DNA of 64,000 nucleotides from Acidocella sp. (GTDB lineage: Bacteria > Pseudomonadota > Alphaproteobacteria > Acetobacterales > Acetobacteraceae), in NCBI GenBank assembly GCA_031291755.1, contig JARLIK010000017.1, forward strand, positions 1-64,000. The letters run 5' to 3'. A program made the translations under genes and the position numbers. Position 1 is the stretch's first letter, and each line of letters starts with the position of its first letter. Shown in pieces: positions 1-11,349 of this stretch. A model generated the notes under the pieces. That model saw only the letters and a program-made list of their open reading frames with translations. It had not been told where the DNA came from and did no database searches.

Positions 1-332
1 GCCTGTTCGCCCACCTGGCCTTTGAAGCGCACGTAAGGCTCAATCACAAACCGCACACCCGCCGCCTGCAGCTTAGCGGCCAGCGCCTCCCACTGCCCCA
101 TTTCCATTATCAGCCCGAAATGCGGCACCGGCACATCATGGCTATCCACCGCGCTGCGATGCGCCGTGGCCTGCTTGGCGGGGTCCAGATGCGCCACAAT
201 CTGGTGGCCGTAGAAATTAAAATCGATCCAATGCGCGCTCGAACGCCCTTCCGGGCAGCCCAGCAGCGTGCCGTAAAATTCCCGCGCGGCGGCAAGGTCG
301 TGCACCGGAAACGCCAAGTGAAAGGGCCGCAT
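1..332 (-). CDS. VOC family protein (glyoxalase/bleomycin-resistance fold), 3' end outside window
   Basis: The frame opens with ATG at 332 and runs leftward off the window edge without a stop. The visible ~110 residues begin [20 protein letters not shown], the usual first beta strand and helix of a vicinal-oxygen-chelate module, in which the early His (HLAF) is normally a metal ligand. Further on come GHQIVAHL and a VPHFGLIME segment, the expected second metal-ligand strand. The substrate cannot be deduced. Family members include glyoxalase I, dioxygenases and resistance proteins. It is transcribed away from the AEC transporter gene. Confidence is high for the fold and low for any function. 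Confidence 0.8.
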   Translation of the reverse strand, partial: MRPFHLAFPVHDLAAAREFYGTLLGCPEGRSSAHWIDFNFYGHQIVAHLDPAKQATAHRSAVDSHDVPVPHFGLIMEMGQWEALAAKLQAAGVRFVIEPYVRFKGQVGEQ

Positions 333-484
333 GAAAACATCCTTCAAATAGCCGGAATCCTAGTCCCAAACCACCAGGCCGCCAACCGCGCCCGCCCCCG
401 ATTGTATTAACTCACGATTTGGTTAATTATAGCGCAGGCCGGCATGGGCCTGACTCGCCCTCCAAAGGTTAAGCGCACGCGATA

Positions 485-1411
485 ATGCTCAATATTTTAT
501 TCATCACCCTGCCGGTATTCGGCGTCATCGCCATCGGCTACGCCGCCACCCGCTTCAAGGTCATGAGCCCCGCTGATATCCGTACGCTGGGCCTGTTCGT
601 GCTCAAATTCGCCTTGCCGGCACTGGTTTTCACCTTGCTCTCACAGCGCCATTTCGCCGAAATCTGGAACCCGGCCTATCTCGCCGTCTATGGGGCCGCC
701 TCGCTATCGGTGTTCACGCTCATGCTGCTCACCGCCACCTTGCTGCAAGGCCGCACGCTGACACAGGGCGCCATCCAGGCCATGGGATCGTCGGTCTCCA
801 ACAGCGGCTATGTCGGCTATCCAATCGCCGTCATGGTGGCCGGGCCGGCGGCTTCGGTGGCGCTGGCGCTTTGCATGATTATCGAAAACGCCCTGATGAT
901 CCCGCTGGCGCTCACCCTGGCGGAATCCGGCAACAATGGCGGCGAGCCACGGCCACGGCTGTTTTTTTATCTCATCGCCAGGCTGGCCAAAAACCCGCTG
1001 ATTCTCGCCATTGTGGCCGGGGCGGCGGTGTCGTTCCTGGGCATCAAACTGCCGGTACCCGTGGTCAAGCCGCTGCAGATGCTCGCCATGGCCTCCTCCG
1101 CCACCGCGCTGTTTGCAGTCGGCGGCACGCTGGCGGGGCTGCAGATCAAGGGCACGCTGGGCGATATCGCCCGCATCGTCACCGGTAAGCTCACTTTACA
1201 TCCGTTAGCGGTATTTCTGTTGCTGCTGCTGGTCCCCACACTCGACCCGGCAATGAAAAAAGCCATGCTGATCTATGCCAGCGCACCGATGCTCAGCGTA
1301 TTGGCCCTGCTGGGCCAGCCCTACGGGCAGGAGCAGACCGGCGCCGCCGCGCTGATGGTGGCCACGCTGCTGTCGTTTCTCACCATTTCCGGCTTGCTGC
1401 TGCTGATTTAA
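485..1411 (+). CDS. AEC family transporter (auxin efflux carrier / malonate transporter-like)
   Basis: A 308-residue, very hydrophobic protein that opens MLNILFITLPVFGVIAIGYA and has about eight to ten predicted membrane helices separated by short loops. The early GYAATRFKVMSPADIRTLGLFV segment and the NSGYVGYPI motif near residue 107 are typical of the AEC (PF03547) family of inner-membrane carriers. These export or import small organic acids such as malonate. The substrate here is unknown. The gene is followed about 100 bp later by a TetR regulator on the same strand, which may control it or the convergent quiC. Confidence 0.85.
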   Translation: MLNILFITLPVFGVIAIGYAATRFKVMSPADIRTLGLFVLKFALPALVFTLLSQRHFAEIWNPAYLAVYGAASLSVFTLMLLTATLLQGRTLTQGAIQAMGSSVSNSGYVGYPIAVMVAGPAASVALALCMIIENALMIPLALTLAESGNNGGEPRPRLFFYLIARLAKNPLILAIVAGAAVSFLGIKLPVPVVKPLQMLAMASSATALFAVGGTLAGLQIKGTLGDIARIVTGKLTLHPLAVFLLLLLVPTLDPAMKKAMLIYASAPMLSVLALLGQPYGQEQTGAAALMVATLLSFLTISGLLLLI

Positions 1412-1514
1412 CCTGAAAGCCGCACATAAGTTGCCAGAGTCCGGCGTTGGCCTCTATGTACTAACCGCGATCATCCCATAGCCAAACCAAGCCCCGCGCA
1501 GGAATCTGTTGACG

Positions 1515-2192
1515 ATGAAACCGGTTGACCCAGCAACGAATTTGCCGCCTGACGCCGCCCCCCGCCCGGTCAGGTCGCGCGACCCGGAACGTACCAAACA
1601 GGACATTTTGGACGTTGCGACCCTGGAATTTGCCGCCCATGGCCTAGCCGGTGGGCGGGTGGACGCCATTGCCGCCAAAACCCAAACCACCAAGCGGATG
1701 ATTTATTACTACTTCGAAAGCAAGGAAAACCTCTACGCCCTGGTGCTGGAACGCGCCTATGCCGGCATCAGGCGGATCGAGGAGCATATGGACCTTGACC
1801 GGCTGGACCCCGAAACCGCCCTGCGGCGGCTGGTGGAATTCACCTTCGACTACCATGAAGCGCACCCCGAATTCGTCCGCCTGGTGGCGATCGAGAACAT
1901 CCACAATGCCGAGCACGTCAAAGCCTCGCTGGCGGTGCGCGAAACCAACCGTCCGGCGCTGATGGTAGTGAAGCATCTGCTCGCACGCGGGCTGCAGGAG
2001 GGGGTGTTCAAGCGCAACATCGACCCGGCCGATTTGCACCTGATGATCAGCGCACTGTGTTTTTACCGCGTGTCCAACCGCCAGACCTTCGGCACCATCT
2101 TCGAATGTGATTTGAACGACCCGAAAATACGTGAGCGCCAGCGCCGGATGATCACCGATTCCGTTGCGCTGTTCATGATGTCAGCAGATTAA
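1515..2192 (+). CDS. TetR/AcrR family transcriptional regulator
   Basis: A one-component repressor with an N-terminal helix-turn-helix. RDPERTKQDILDVATLEFAAHG is followed by VDAIAAKTQTTKRMIYYYF, the recognition-helix signature of TetR proteins (residues ~20-70). The C-terminal two-thirds is helical and should bind ligand and dimerise. ATG at 1515 is preferred over an in-frame TTG at 1509. The stop overlaps by a few bases the stop of the convergent 3-dehydroshikimate dehydratase gene, a tight pairing that suggests the regulator controls aromatic or shikimate catabolism. That link is inference. Ligand unknown. Confidence 0.85.
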   Translation: MKPVDPATNLPPDAAPRPVRSRDPERTKQDILDVATLEFAAHGLAGGRVDAIAAKTQTTKRMIYYYFESKENLYALVLERAYAGIRRIEEHMDLDRLDPETALRRLVEFTFDYHEAHPEFVRLVAIENIHNAEHVKASLAVRETNRPALMVVKHLLARGLQEGVFKRNIDPADLHLMISALCFYRVSNRQTFGTIFECDLNDPKIRERQRRMITDSVALFMMSAD

Positions 2193-4051
2193 CTTCCATA
2201 CTCGCGCTGACGGGTCATCGCCGCCAGCCGGATCGGCGCATTGCTGGCGCCAAACCCCTGGTAGCCGCGCCGCTCCAGCAGTTCAAAGAAAAACCGCCCG
2301 GAGAAATGCGGCGTGTAGGCGTGGCGGAAATCGCCATGCATATCGCGGTCATATAAAATCCCCAGTTTTTCCAGATCGGCAAGCGTTGCGTCATCGAGAC
2401 CAAACCGCGCCGCCAGATCCTCGTAGTAATTCGCCGGAATCGGCACCGGATGCAGCCCGGCGGTCCGCGCCACCGCCAGGCTTTGCGCAATATCCGCCGT
2501 GGCAAACGCCACATGATGCACGCCCGGGCCCGCACCTTGCGCCACAAAACGCGCGGTCTCGGTGGCCGGGCTTTCCGAGATGTTCAGCGCAATCCGCACG
2601 CGGCCATTGGCGCTCTGCATGGTGCGCGAGCGGATCAACCCGAAGCGGTCGGCAAATTCAATTGTCGGGTCAGCGTTCAAGCCGAACAAAGTGCGGTAGA
2701 ACAGCACGAAGCGGTCCATCGAACCGGGGCTGAGCGCCTGGGCAATATGGTCGATCTTGAATAATTCCTCAGCCTCGGGCACCGGCGCCGGGTCAAGCTC
2801 GAAATCCTGCGCCCACATCTGCGCCGCCGCTGCGGGTTCAACCAGGTAAAGCAAGGTGCCATCGGGTTCACGCACCGCCGGAATCCGATGCTCGCCAGGG
2901 CCGGTGCGCTCAGCCCAGGTAGCGGACAGCAGGGCGGTGGCGCGCGCCAGCGTGGCGCTCACATCATCAATCTTCAGCGCCAGCGCACACACCGATGCAC
3001 CATGCCGGACAAAATGCTCGGAGGCCGCGCTGTCGGGCTCGGCATTCAGCACGATATTCACCTCACCATGCCGGTACAAACTCACTGCCTTGGAGCGATG
3101 CCGTCCGGTATGGCGAAACCCCAGCGGCACCAGAAACTCCGCCAGCCGTTCCGCCGAAGGCGCATCGACGGCAAACTCGATGAACTCAAACCCATCCAGC
3201 CGCGGCACCGGCGGCAATGTAGTGCGTCCGGCCTCGGCTTCCACCCAGATCAGCGAACGCAGCCCATCCAGCGCCAGCGGCCTGGTTGGCCCGGCGCGGA
3301 AATCATCGTTGAAAATCTCCAGGCTCAACGGTCCCGCATAGCCGGCGTTCAGCGCATCGCGCACAAAGCCGGTCACATCCAAATCGCCCTGGCCCGGAAA
3401 ATTACGGTAATGCCGGCTCCAGGACAGCACATCCATGCTCAGGCGCGGTGCATCCGCCAACTGCATGAAAAACAATTTTTCCGGCGGCACTTCGCCGATG
3501 CCGGTCAGCGTGTCGCCGAGCGACAACGTATGAAAACTATCGAGCGCCAGCCCAAACGCCGGATGGTCCACCCGTTTAATAATATCCCAGGCCTGCCGCC
3601 AGAATTTAACATGCGTGCCCCACGCCAGCGCTTCATACGCCACCTTGAAGCCTCGCGCCCCGGCGCGCTCCGCCAGCAGCCGGAAATCCGCTGCCGCCCG
3701 CACCGGATCATTCACCGCCGCCGCCTGCACATTGCTGCACACCAAAATCAAATCGGTGCCCAGCTCGGTCATCACGTCGAACTTGCGTTCGGCCCGCACC
3801 AGATTGCGCTGCAACTGCGCCGGCTCCATGCCCTCAAAATCCCGGAACGGCTGAAAGATCGAAATCCCCAGCCCGAGATCACTTGCCAGCCGCCGCACAT
3901 CGCGGGGCGTGCCGTCAAACGCCAGCAAATCCGCCTCAAAAATCTCGACCGAATCGTACCCCGCCACCGCCGCGGCTTCGAGCTTGTCGGGCAATGTCCC
4001 GCTCAACGACACGGTGGCGATGGATTTCGACAAGGCGCTCTTGGGCTGCAT
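2189..4051 (-). CDS. quiC: 3-dehydroshikimate dehydratase, two-domain QuiC type (isomerase-fold dehydratase + HPPD-like VOC domain)
   Basis: A 620-residue fusion. Residues ~1-280 form a sugar-phosphate-isomerase/AP-endonuclease-2 TIM barrel (SIATVSLSGTLPDKLEAAA, YDSVEIFEADL, VAYEALAWG, LALDSFHTL, PLSLEIFNDDF). The C-terminal half resembles 4-hydroxyphenylpyruvate dioxygenase, with metal-ligand strands around KIDHIAQAL, GVHHVAFAT and FFFELLERRGYQGFG. This architecture is that of bacterial QuiC proteins, which convert 3-dehydroshikimate to protocatechuate in quinate/shikimate degradation. The ATG at 4051 follows a GGGAGA ribosome site in the mRNA. An upstream in-frame extension to 4105 is less likely. 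The convergent TetR gene is a plausible regulator. No other quinate genes are nearby. Confidence 0.85.
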   Translation of the reverse strand: MQPKSALSKSIATVSLSGTLPDKLEAAAVAGYDSVEIFEADLLAFDGTPRDVRRLASDLGLGISIFQPFRDFEGMEPAQLQRNLVRAERKFDVMTELGTDLILVCSNVQAAAVNDPVRAAADFRLLAERAGARGFKVAYEALAWGTHVKFWRQAWDIIKRVDHPAFGLALDSFHTLSLGDTLTGIGEVPPEKLFFMQLADAPRLSMDVLSWSRHYRNFPGQGDLDVTGFVRDALNAGYAGPLSLEIFNDDFRAGPTRPLALDGLRSLIWVEAEAGRTTLPPVPRLDGFEFIEFAVDAPSAERLAEFLVPLGFRHTGRHRSKAVSLYRHGEVNIVLNAEPDSAASEHFVRHGASVCALALKIDDVSATLARATALLSATWAERTGPGEHRIPAVREPDGTLLYLVEPAAAAQMWAQDFELDPAPVPEAEELFKIDHIAQALSPGSMDRFVLFYRTLFGLNADPTIEFADRFGLIRSRTMQSANGRVRIALNISESPATETARFVAQGAGPGVHHVAFATADIAQSLAVARTAGLHPVPIPANYYEDLAARFGLDDATLADLEKLGILYDRDMHGDFRHAYTPHFSGRFFFELLERRGYQGFGASNAPIRLAAMTRQREYGS

Positions 4052-4161
4052 GAAGCCAGGTCTCCCGTAACATTGATCACCCCTGAAGCCAGGGCTGCCT
4101 GCCATCCTTAGCGCAAGGCTAATGTTCTGTATAGTTAATTACGCAGCGTAACGCCGGCAAT

Positions 4162-4193
4162 AAAAAACCCCCGTATCGCTACGAGGGTTTTTT
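4162..4193 (-). terminator. Rho-independent terminator of katG
   Basis: An inverted repeat of A6-CCC-x-CGTA, loop TCGC, TACG-x-GGG-T6 lies just downstream of the katG stop and upstream of quiC. The flanking A and T runs make it usable on both strands. Confidence 0.8.
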
Positions 4194-4215
4194 AGTCTCA
4201 ATACTGGATGGCCGA

Positions 4216-6426
<2,211 letters not shown>

Positions 6427-6501
6427 TTATGGTTATCTCCTGGCGACGCTACTCTCGGGCCAAGGCATCAATAACTCAAATTGATTCTATGAAAGAAAGT
6501 A

Positions 6502-6516
6502 ATAGGCAGTCCCTAT
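6502..6516. promoter_or_regulatory. Candidate OxyR half-operator upstream of katG
   Basis: ATAG-GCAGTCC-CTAT matches the ATAG-N7-CTAT core of the OxyR site, about 95-108 bp before the katG start. The second half-site at the canonical spacing is not clear, so this is suggestive only. Confidence 0.35.
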
Positions 6517-6622
6517 CAATCAATCCGGCACGGACCTGCAATTATGTTGCTGGCAAATCAGATTGACAAGCTGAACCGTATCACAAACAGTCCGCATCCT
6601 TCACGCTGGAGCATCCCCTGCT

Positions 6623-9600
6623 GTGTCCCGCCTTTTCATCAGCCATGCGAGCGTCGACAACGTGTCCGCCGTCGCGATCCGGGACTGGCTGAAGGCGAAC
6701 GGCTGGGATGAGGTGTTTCTCGACATCGACCCGGCGCGCGGTATCAGCGCCGGCGAGCGCTGGGAACGCGCCCTGAATGAGGCAGCATCGCGCTGCGAAG
6801 CCATTGTTTTCATCATCTCAGCCGCCTGGCTGAACTCGCCATGGTGCCTGAAAGAATTTCACCTGGCCCGGCGGCTGAACAAGCGGCTGTTCGGCGTGCT
6901 GGTCGAGCCGATTGAGCTTGCCAGCCTGCCCGACCAATTGACCGGCGCCTGGCAGGTGGTCGATCTGGTGTCCGGGCAGGATGGCATGACAATGCGCGTC
7001 ATCCTGCCGCACACGCATGACGAGGCGCATGTCACTTTTTCCCGGGAAGGGCTGGACCGGCTGCGGCGCGGCCTGACCAAGGCTGGGCTCGACCCGCGCT
7101 TCTTCGCCTGGCCGCCCGCCGCCGACCCGGACCGCTCCCCTTACCCTGGGCTGAAGCCGCTGGAAGCCGAGGACGCCGGCATTTTCTTTGGCCGCGAGGC
7201 GCCGATTGTCGATACGCTGGACACGCTGCGCGGCTTGCGTGAACTGGCGCCACCCCGGATCATGGTGATTCTCGGTGCTTCCGGCAGCGGCAAATCATCC
7301 TTTTTACGCGCTGGACTGCTGCCCCGCCTGACCCGCGACGACCGCAATTTTCTGCCCCTGCCCGTCATCCGGCCCGACCGCGCGGCGATCAGTGGCGATG
7401 CCGGGCTGGTGGCCGCCATTGAGAGCGCCTTCACCGCGCATGGCATCACCAAACGCCGCGCCGATTTGAAGCGCAGTGTCGCGGAAGGTGCTGTGGGGGT
7501 GAAAGCGCTGCTGCAGGAGCTGGTCAATATCAGTTTCAAACGCACCCTGGCTGACAGCCCCGCCGCCCTGCCGCCGTCGGTGATCATCGCCGTCGACCAG
7601 GCCGAGGAACTCTTCGCCGAGGATGGCGCCACCGAAGGGGCCACGCTGCTGACCCTGCTGCGCGAGCTGGTGCGCGACGATACGCCCGCAATCATCGTGC
7701 TGTTCACCATCCGCTCGGATTCCTACGACCGGCTGGAAACCGCCAAACCACTGGAAGGCGTCAAGCAACACGCCATCCCGCTACTCCCCATGCCGCGCGG
7801 CGCTTACCAGACCGTGATTGAGGCGCCCGCCGCCCGGCTCTCGGAAACCCCGCGCAAGCTCACCATCCACCCCCAGCTCACCCAACGCCTGCTGCACGAC
7901 ATTGAAAAAGGCGGTGCCAGCGACGCGCTGCCGCTGCTGGCCTTTACGCTCGAGCAATTATATCTTGATTACGGTCGCGGCAGCGGTGAATTGCGGCTCG
8001 CCGATTACGAGAATTTCAACGGCATCGGCGGCGCCATCAGCGCCGCTGTCGAACGGGCCTTCATCGCGGCTGACAAGGACCACCGGATTCCGCGCGATCG
8101 TGACGCCCGATTGCTGCTGCTGCGGCGCGGCTTCATCCCCTGGCTCGCCGGGATTGACCCGGAAACCGGCAGCCCCCGGCGGCGCGTGGCGCGGCGCGCC
8201 GATGTACCGCCGGAATCGTTGCCGTTGATCGATTTGCTGGTTGAGCAGCGGCTGCTCACCACCGACCGAGTGGCCCTCGGCGAGGGCGAGCACCGGCATT
8301 ATGAAATCACCATCGAGCCAGCGCATGAAGCGCTGCTGCGGCAATGGGGCTTGCTGGCCGGCTGGCTGAGTGAGGATATCACTGCCCTGTCGATTCTTGA
8401 GACCGTCAAAGCCGCCGCCCGCGATTATGCCGCCAATGACGAAGCCGCCGACTGGCTGAACCATGCCGGCGGCCGGTTGGAGGATGCCGAGCGGGTTTTG
8501 GCAGAGCGGCCTGATCTCGCCTTGGAATTATCCGCCAATGCCCGCACCTATCTGCGCCGTTGCCGCGAGCGTGAGAACGCCCGGCGCAACGCGGCCCTGC
8601 GGCGCGCCTGGCAAATCGCCACCGGCGCCCTTATCAGCGCGGTGGTAGCGATCGGCCTGTTTGTCTATGCCCAGATCGAAGCCAACCAGGCCAATCAAAA
8701 TCTCGCTTTGGCCGATGCCACCTTGGAATCCGCCACCAACATCATCAATGATTTTGACAATCCTGACAGCGCCAACGTCACCAACGAGCTGGACGATATT
8801 CAAAACATCACAGTCCAGGCCAAGAAGTTCGCCAGCTTCGACCCGCTCGGCGTCGCCAATCTCGAACTCGTCGCGGCGCAAACCGAACGCAACACCACCG
8901 CCTCGCCGATCGCGGTCTTGAATGCGGCGATTCAGGTTTTAACCAATGTCCGCCAGCAGAATCCCAACTCCATTGAGATCGAATTCGACTATGACCGCGC
9001 CATACTGGCGCGCGCGCGCAATGAGGAGGACGCCCAGCAACTCAACCTCGCCAGCAGCGATTTCGCCGCCAGCATCAAGGACATGGAGAGCCTGCTGAAT
9101 GCGCAGATGACACCGGACACCAGGCGCAGTTTTCTGGTCAATCTCGGCCACGCCGATGAAGATTTTAACGATTTGCTGCTGCAGCAAACCACCGCGCAAG
9201 ACCCCACAAGCCTGGCGCCCGCCGTGGCGGCCATCACAGCGGCGCAAAAAGTTTTCAGCGATTATAAATCCGAATACCCCACCGACCCGACCGGACCGGC
9301 CGAGCTGGCCTGGGCCGATTTGAAATCCGGCGACATCGCGCGGCGCGAAGGTAACTATCAGGATGCCTTGAGCATATTCACCAGCGCCTATAACGCGATG
9401 AGCGCGATTCCACGGGCGTCCCTCAATGAAAATCCAATCTGGCCGCGTGATCTCGCCATCGTCGATCTGAATCTAGGTGACATCCAACTCCGGCTTGGTA
9501 ATTTCGCCGGTGCCTCAACCTCGTTTCAAAACGCCGACCAGATCATCCTGTCGCTGCCGGTCACCATCGAGGTGGAATCGGATCATGGGTTTGCCATGGA

Positions 9601-10102
9601 TCTGATCGGATTTTCCAATTACCTCTGCGCCGAGCAAAGCGGCAACCCGCAATGCCAGGCCGATGCCACCAATGCGCTGGCGACAGCGGTGAGCATCCGG
9701 GCCGATGTCCATGCGCGGGCGCCAAGGCGCGTGCAATGGGCGCAGGATGTGGAACATACCAATGCGACACTGGCGGCCCTGAATGGTCTGAAAGCCATGA
9801 ATGCCGCTGATGATACCAGCGCCATTCATGATTTCGCCCAGGCCGCCAGTATCACCAAGCCGCTGGCGGAAGGGCCCGAGCTTGAAAATGATCTGGAGAT
9901 TTTCCGCCTGGCGGATTTCTATGTCCACGAGGGCGAGGCCGAAGCGCAGGCCAAACAAAATGATGCCGCCAAGCAAAGCTTCAGCGCAGCACAGGCCAGC
10001 CTGCAATCGCTTCCCAAAGACAGCGGCGGTACCGTACCGCTGAACAAGCTGACCACCCCGCTGACCACCCGCCTGCAACAAGACCTCAGCAAACTGCCAT
10101 AA
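6623..10102 (+). CDS. TIR - nSTAND NTPase - transmembrane - TPR-like protein (candidate immunity/signalling protein)
   Basis: A 1159-residue multidomain protein. Residues 1-~130 are a TIR domain (MSRLFISHASVDN...), with a Glu at 78 in SPWCLKEF, the position used by NAD-cleaving TIR enzymes. From ~172 the PYPGLKPLEAEDAGIFFGRE motif introduces a novel-STAND (nSTAND1) ATPase. Its Walker A is GASGSGKSS near residues 218-226 and its Walker B is SVIIAVDQAEELF near 321. A single membrane helix lies near 663-690 (IATGALISAVVAIGLFVYA). The rest is an alpha-helical, TPR-like repeat region. The start is GTG, with GGAG 12 nt upstream. TIR-STAND fusions are often antiphage or cell-death switches, but no phage-defence neighbours are seen here. 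Function inferred. Confidence 0.85.
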   Translation: MSRLFISHASVDNVSAVAIRDWLKANGWDEVFLDIDPARGISAGERWERALNEAASRCEAIVFIISAAWLNSPWCLKEFHLARRLNKRLFGVLVEPIELASLPDQLTGAWQVVDLVSGQDGMTMRVILPHTHDEAHVTFSREGLDRLRRGLTKAGLDPRFFAWPPAADPDRSPYPGLKPLEAEDAGIFFGREAPIVDTLDTLRGLRELAPPRIMVILGASGSGKSSFLRAGLLPRLTRDDRNFLPLPVIRPDRAAISGDAGLVAAIESAFTAHGITKRRADLKRSVAEGAVGVKALLQELVNISFKRTLADSPAALPPSVIIAVDQAEELFAEDGATEGATLLTLLRELVRDDTPAIIVLFTIRSDSYDRLETAKPLEGVKQHAIPLLPMPRGAYQTVIEAPAARLSETPRKLTIHPQLTQRLLHDIEKGGASDALPLLAFTLEQLYLDYGRGSGELRLADYENFNGIGGAISAAVERAFIAADKDHRIPRDRDARLLLLRRGFIPWLAGIDPETGSPRRRVARRADVPPESLPLIDLLVEQRLLTTDRVALGEGEHRHYEITIEPAHEALLRQWGLLAGWLSEDITALSILETVKAAARDYAANDEAADWLNHAGGRLEDAERVLAERPDLALELSANARTYLRRCRERENARRNAALRRAWQIATGALISAVVAIGLFVYAQIEANQANQNLALADATLESATNIINDFDNPDSANVTNELDDIQNITVQAKKFASFDPLGVANLELVAAQTERNTTASPIAVLNAAIQVLTNVRQQNPNSIEIEFDYDRAILARARNEEDAQQLNLASSDFAASIKDMESLLNAQMTPDTRRSFLVNLGHADEDFNDLLLQQTTAQDPTSLAPAVAAITAAQKVFSDYKSEYPTDPTGPAELAWADLKSGDIARREGNYQDALSIFTSAYNAMSAIPRASLNENPIWPRDLAIVDLNLGDIQLRLGNFAGASTSFQNADQIILSLPVTIEVESDHGFAMDLIGFSNYLCAEQSGNPQCQADATNALATAVSIRADVHARAPRRVQWAQDVEHTNATLAALNGLKAMNAADDTSAIHDFAQAASITKPLAEGPELENDLEIFRLADFYVHEGEAEAQAKQNDAAKQSFSAAQASLQSLPKDSGGTVPLNKLTTPLTTRLQQDLSKLP

Positions 10103-10109
10103 AAATTCG

Positions 10110-11324
10110 TTACCGGACCGGCGCCAACTTTGCTTCACTAGTTTTTTTCCGGGTGATTTTGCGGCTCAGCCTGATCGCCGGTTCATCAACACCCCACTGA
10201 AACAACAGCGCCACGGGAACCGTCGCGCCAAGCCCCGCCAGCCAGGCCAGCAGCATGGCGATACCCGCGCCAAATTTGAGCATCAGCAAAAACACCGCAC
10301 TGCCCAGCGAAATCATGATCGCGAAATGCAGCAGATAAACCGAATAGGACAAGCGTCCCAGAAACTGAAAAACCGCCGTGTCAAAAACCCGCTGCAATAC
10401 TGGTGTCAGCAAAATACCAAGAAATATCAGTATCGCGCCCCATTGTGTCTGGGCGCGGTAAATCTCGGGAATATGAAAAACCCCGCCGGGGAAAATTGCG
10501 TCGGGCAGCGGCACATTCAATGTATCAGCATCGCTCAGCCAGATGCCCGCAACGATCATCGCAACCCCGAACCATTGCCGCTTGGGAAACACCAGCAGCC
10601 TCGCCAGCCGTTCATGCCGGGATATTTGCGCCAGCAGATGCCCGATCGTGAACAGCGCCAGCTCATCAAAGCCGAAGACGAACAATGATAAAAACAGCAA
10701 GGCCCCATACAGCCACGCCCCAAAGCGCTGCGCCCAGACCAGGCCGATGATCCAGAGCGAGCCATAAAGTTCGACATGTAGGGTCCAGACTGGCGGGTCC
10801 AGCGCATGCAACTGGTCCGGCAAACCGGGAAACTGAAACAGGCTGTTCTGAAAATATCCAACAAACAGCGATGCGCCGGATATATCCGCCCACAGCCCGG
10901 TCAGCGCCGGAAGCGCAGTCATTTTCAGCAGCCAGTCCGAAGCCGCCGCCACCGCCACCGCATGCGTAACCCCCCAGCCCGCCGAGGCCAGCAAGGCCGA
11001 AAACAGCACCGCCGGAAAATATGGCAGACCAATGCGCACCAGCCGCCTGACGATATTCACCAGAATGTCGCCCGGCATTTTTTCAAAACTATAGGTCAGC
11101 ACATAACCCGAGATCAGGAAAAACAGGCAAAGCGAAATAAAGCTGTTCGAGAAAAATCCCAGTTGCCAGAAGCCCTCGGGATAAAACGCCAGCGCGTAAT
11201 GCGCGAACATAACATGCAAAGCGCTAATGCCGCGCAAGCCATCCAGAAAAACAATCCGGCCATGCCTGACCACCGCCTGAGGCGGTTGTTCAACCTCTGG
11301 CAATCGTGCTTGCGCAACATTCAT
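10110..11324 (-). CDS. Acyltransferase 3 family membrane protein
   Basis: A 404-residue polytopic protein opening with a short cytoplasmic tail, then RIVFLDGLRGISALHVMFAHYALAF. This is the R-x10-H signature of acyltransferase family 3 (OafA/NodX/ExoZ-like), enzymes that O-acylate surface sugars at the inner membrane. About ten membrane helices follow, with the family's YSVYLLHFAI segment near the C-terminus. It is convergent with the TIR gene, and the stops are only a few bases apart. The sugar substrate is unknown, and no polysaccharide genes are adjacent. Confidence 0.85.
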   Translation of the reverse strand: MNVAQARLPEVEQPPQAVVRHGRIVFLDGLRGISALHVMFAHYALAFYPEGFWQLGFFSNSFISLCLFFLISGYVLTYSFEKMPGDILVNIVRRLVRIGLPYFPAVLFSALLASAGWGVTHAVAVAAASDWLLKMTALPALTGLWADISGASLFVGYFQNSLFQFPGLPDQLHALDPPVWTLHVELYGSLWIIGLVWAQRFGAWLYGALLFLSLFVFGFDELALFTIGHLLAQISRHERLARLLVFPKRQWFGVAMIVAGIWLSDADTLNVPLPDAIFPGGVFHIPEIYRAQTQWGAILIFLGILLTPVLQRVFDTAVFQFLGRLSYSVYLLHFAIMISLGSAVFLLMLKFGAGIAMLLAWLAGLGATVPVALLFQWGVDEPAIRLSRKITRKKTSEAKLAPVR

Positions 11325-11349
11325 GGACCGGCTTCCTGCGTAACGAACA

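Noticed and set aside
2888-4111. Plus-strand reading frame opposite quiC
   Set aside because: Shadow of quiC, with Arg/Gln/His-rich composition.
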